A DNA stretch of 64,000 nt. Source: Chaenocephalus aceratus. Its lineage: Eukaryota; Chordata; Actinopteri; Perciformes; Channichthyidae. The stretch spans positions 2,860,428 to 2,924,427 of the forward strand of contig CM043799.1 in the NCBI GenBank assembly GCA_023974075.1. Reading direction: 5' to 3'. Below, in pieces: positions 62,560 to 64,000 of the stretch. A model generated the notes under the pieces. That model saw only the letters and a list, made by a program, of their open reading frames with translations. It had not been told where the DNA came from and did no database searches. Within the stretch, counting starts at the first letter, position 1; every line of letters begins with the position of its first letter. The translations under genes were made by a program, and so were the position numbers.

Positions 62560-63416
62560 CGACATGACCAAGAGATCAAACTTTATGAAGGGGCCTGGCG
62601 TGGACCAAGACGGCGCCGTGCATATGTATGAAACATTGCCCATTCCCTGGACCTGGCCATGACAATGAGGTCGTCCAGATAAAAGAAGACCCTCATGCCC
62701 CGGCCGCGCAGCGGCTGAAGCACTGTGGCCACACATTTGCAGAATGTGCGTGGGGATAGGGACTAGCCGAACGGCAGCCTGTTGTACTCGCAGGCTACCC
62801 CGTGGAAGGCAAAACGCAGATACTTTCTGTGCCTTGGAGCAATCTCGACATGAAAGTAAGCGTCCTTCAGGTCGATGGTTGTGAACCAATCGCCTGGCTG
62901 CACCAGCTCTAATAACTGCTTTACAGTTAACATCTGGATTTTTTTGCAGGCGATGTGCCGATTTAGGCTGCGGAGATCTAGGATGGGTCTGAATTCTGTC
63001 TTCTTGGGAACCAGGAAGTACATAGAATAAAGCCCCCTCTCCCTGTGCTGGGGGAGCACAACAGACACCACTAGTTTTTGTAACAGGGTCTGAATCTCTG
63101 CTGAAAGAAACCTTTCTGGGATGGTAGATTTCTCTCTCTTACACCTTTGAACCGAGGAGGGATGCTGCAAAACTGAAGTGTATAATCCTGTTTCAGCATC
63201 CTGTCCATCCACTCTGTTAATACACAGATGTGCTTCCATTCCACATAACATTGTGTTAGGGGATGAGCAACCAGCTGGGGGGCCACAGCTAAGAAGCTGT
63301 GGTACTCCCTGGTGGCTCACTCCACCGCAAAACTCCCCATGAAGGGAAGTTCTGCCCATGGGGGGCTGACACAGAAAGGGCCTCAGATTTTCTACTGAGG
63401 TCCCTGAACGCACCAC
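62560..63416 (-). pseudogene. DIRS-type reverse transcriptase fragment
   Basis: On the minus strand: YSMYFLVPKKTEFRPILDL, SLNRHIACKKIQML, GDWFTTIDLKDAYFHVEIA, FAFHGVACEYNRLPFG. A stop codon replaces the expected Leu after LPFG. SLSPRTFCKC and the catalytic FFYLDDLIV follow (about 62670). The motifs fit DIRS rather than Gypsy RT. RNase H, methyltransferase and recombinase domains are missing. Confidence 0.83.
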
Positions 63417-63719
63417 GGCACGCCCTCGTGGGGGGTGTGCGCTATGCCATAATGCAATTCTCCCTCAAACGAAAACATGCATTACCCGGAGTTGTTACGT
63501 GCCGTGTGCCTCCTGACAATCACGCGCCGGCCATAATGGCCCTGTATCCGCAGAGCGCTCTGATGGCACTTCCTGCGGTTTATTACCCTCGGCTGCGCAT
63601 GCCCACTAGCTGCTTCCTTTACTGGAGTTACAACTGGGGCAGCGAGTGGGGAATCAGTACAGTTAACATCATGTGGAAGTGTGGAATTGTGCAAATAAAT
63701 TAAATTTAGAATGGGATAA
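63417..63719. other. Sequence 5' to the DIRS RT, unrecognised
   Basis: No motif recognised. It is probably upstream RT or leader sequence of the DIRS copy. Confidence 0.4.
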
Positions 63720-63737
63720 ATGCAATCATCTTTTTTA

Positions 63738-64000
63738 TATTACATCCTCGGTGGAAGAGGTCGCCCTCCCCACCGGGACGCTTCCTCCCACCGCCAGTCA
63801 GCTCCGGGAGGACGGCGCACCCCACCCCGAAGCTCTCTGCTGTGGTGGGGCCGGAGCCGGCCAGTTCGTCCCCGCGATTGCCGGTTCTGAGCCGGGTCGC
63901 GGAGGTGGAGGCGGCAACGGGAGCCGAGGGGGCTCTATACCGTCACCTTTATCTTCTCCTCACCGTCGCGCCGCGCTCTCTCCCCTGCAGAGGAGCTTGA
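63738..64000 (+). other. GC-rich open frame at window edge, unknown
   Basis: Composition changes sharply to GC-rich. One plus-strand frame is open to the edge (SSVEEVALPTGTLPPTASQL, then Gly-rich sequence), and ctctcccctgcag at 63978-63990 looks like an acceptor. It may be an exon, a promoter/CpG-rich region or retrotransposon sequence; I cannot decide. Confidence 0.25.

Overview
This window is teleost genomic DNA, probably from a percomorph fish. It contains parts of two host genes lying head to head, and most of the remainder is transposable-element sequence. The host calls rest on exon-by-exon protein resemblance with consistent splice sites and phases. The fish assignment rests on the repeat content: Gmr1-type Ty3/gypsy, DIRS, L2 LINEs, hAT and TTAA-target MITEs, and a tRNA-derived SINE. 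There is no sign of prokaryotic sequence.

Minus strand, 22-26185: rragd, encoding the lysosomal GTPase RagD of amino-acid/mTORC1 signalling. Five coding exons are visible: exon 1 at 26068-26185, then 16028-16293, 15167-15366, 14089-14203 and 22-163. The last exons lie left of the window. Its introns hold a defective Gmr1-like retrotransposon with integrase ahead of reverse transcriptase, three L2 fragments (two of them tail to tail), a 4-kb foldback element full of CA/GT runs, and a hAT BED-finger fragment split by a second hAT insertion.

Intergenic, about 26.2-45.2 kb: a TTAA-flanked MITE, a DIRS gag fragment, a decayed piggyBac transposase, a Gypsy integrase tail split by a MITE, an internally deleted hAT (35912-38200), a further MITE (40444-41170), a DIRS terminal fragment, and a SINE inside another repeat.

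Plus strand, 45268-57099: ankrd6 (Diversin, a Wnt/planar-polarity scaffold). Nine exons are visible: six ankyrin-type exons and three following ones; the C-terminal part is not in the window. In human the neighbours RRAGD and ANKRD6 are also adjacent (6q15), which supports both calls.

The most striking feature is a 6.6-kb minisatellite (46359-52993) starting exactly at the 3' end of the third ankrd6 exon. Its unit (30 bp, with 36- and 42-bp variants) is the last 15 exon bases plus the first 15 intron bases. The authentic 5' splice donor is therefore repeated roughly 200 times, always at a distance that is a multiple of three, until a one-base deletion near 50764. Two ankrd6 exons are also preceded directly by long (TG)n runs where a polypyrimidine tract would be.

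Right end, 57240-63700: a degraded DIRS-like element carries a 4-kb hAT (57954-61959, 8-bp target duplication). That hAT itself contains a TTAA-flanked insert (58144-59402) with an exon-like acidic ORF. The last 280 bases are GC-rich with an open frame of unknown nature.
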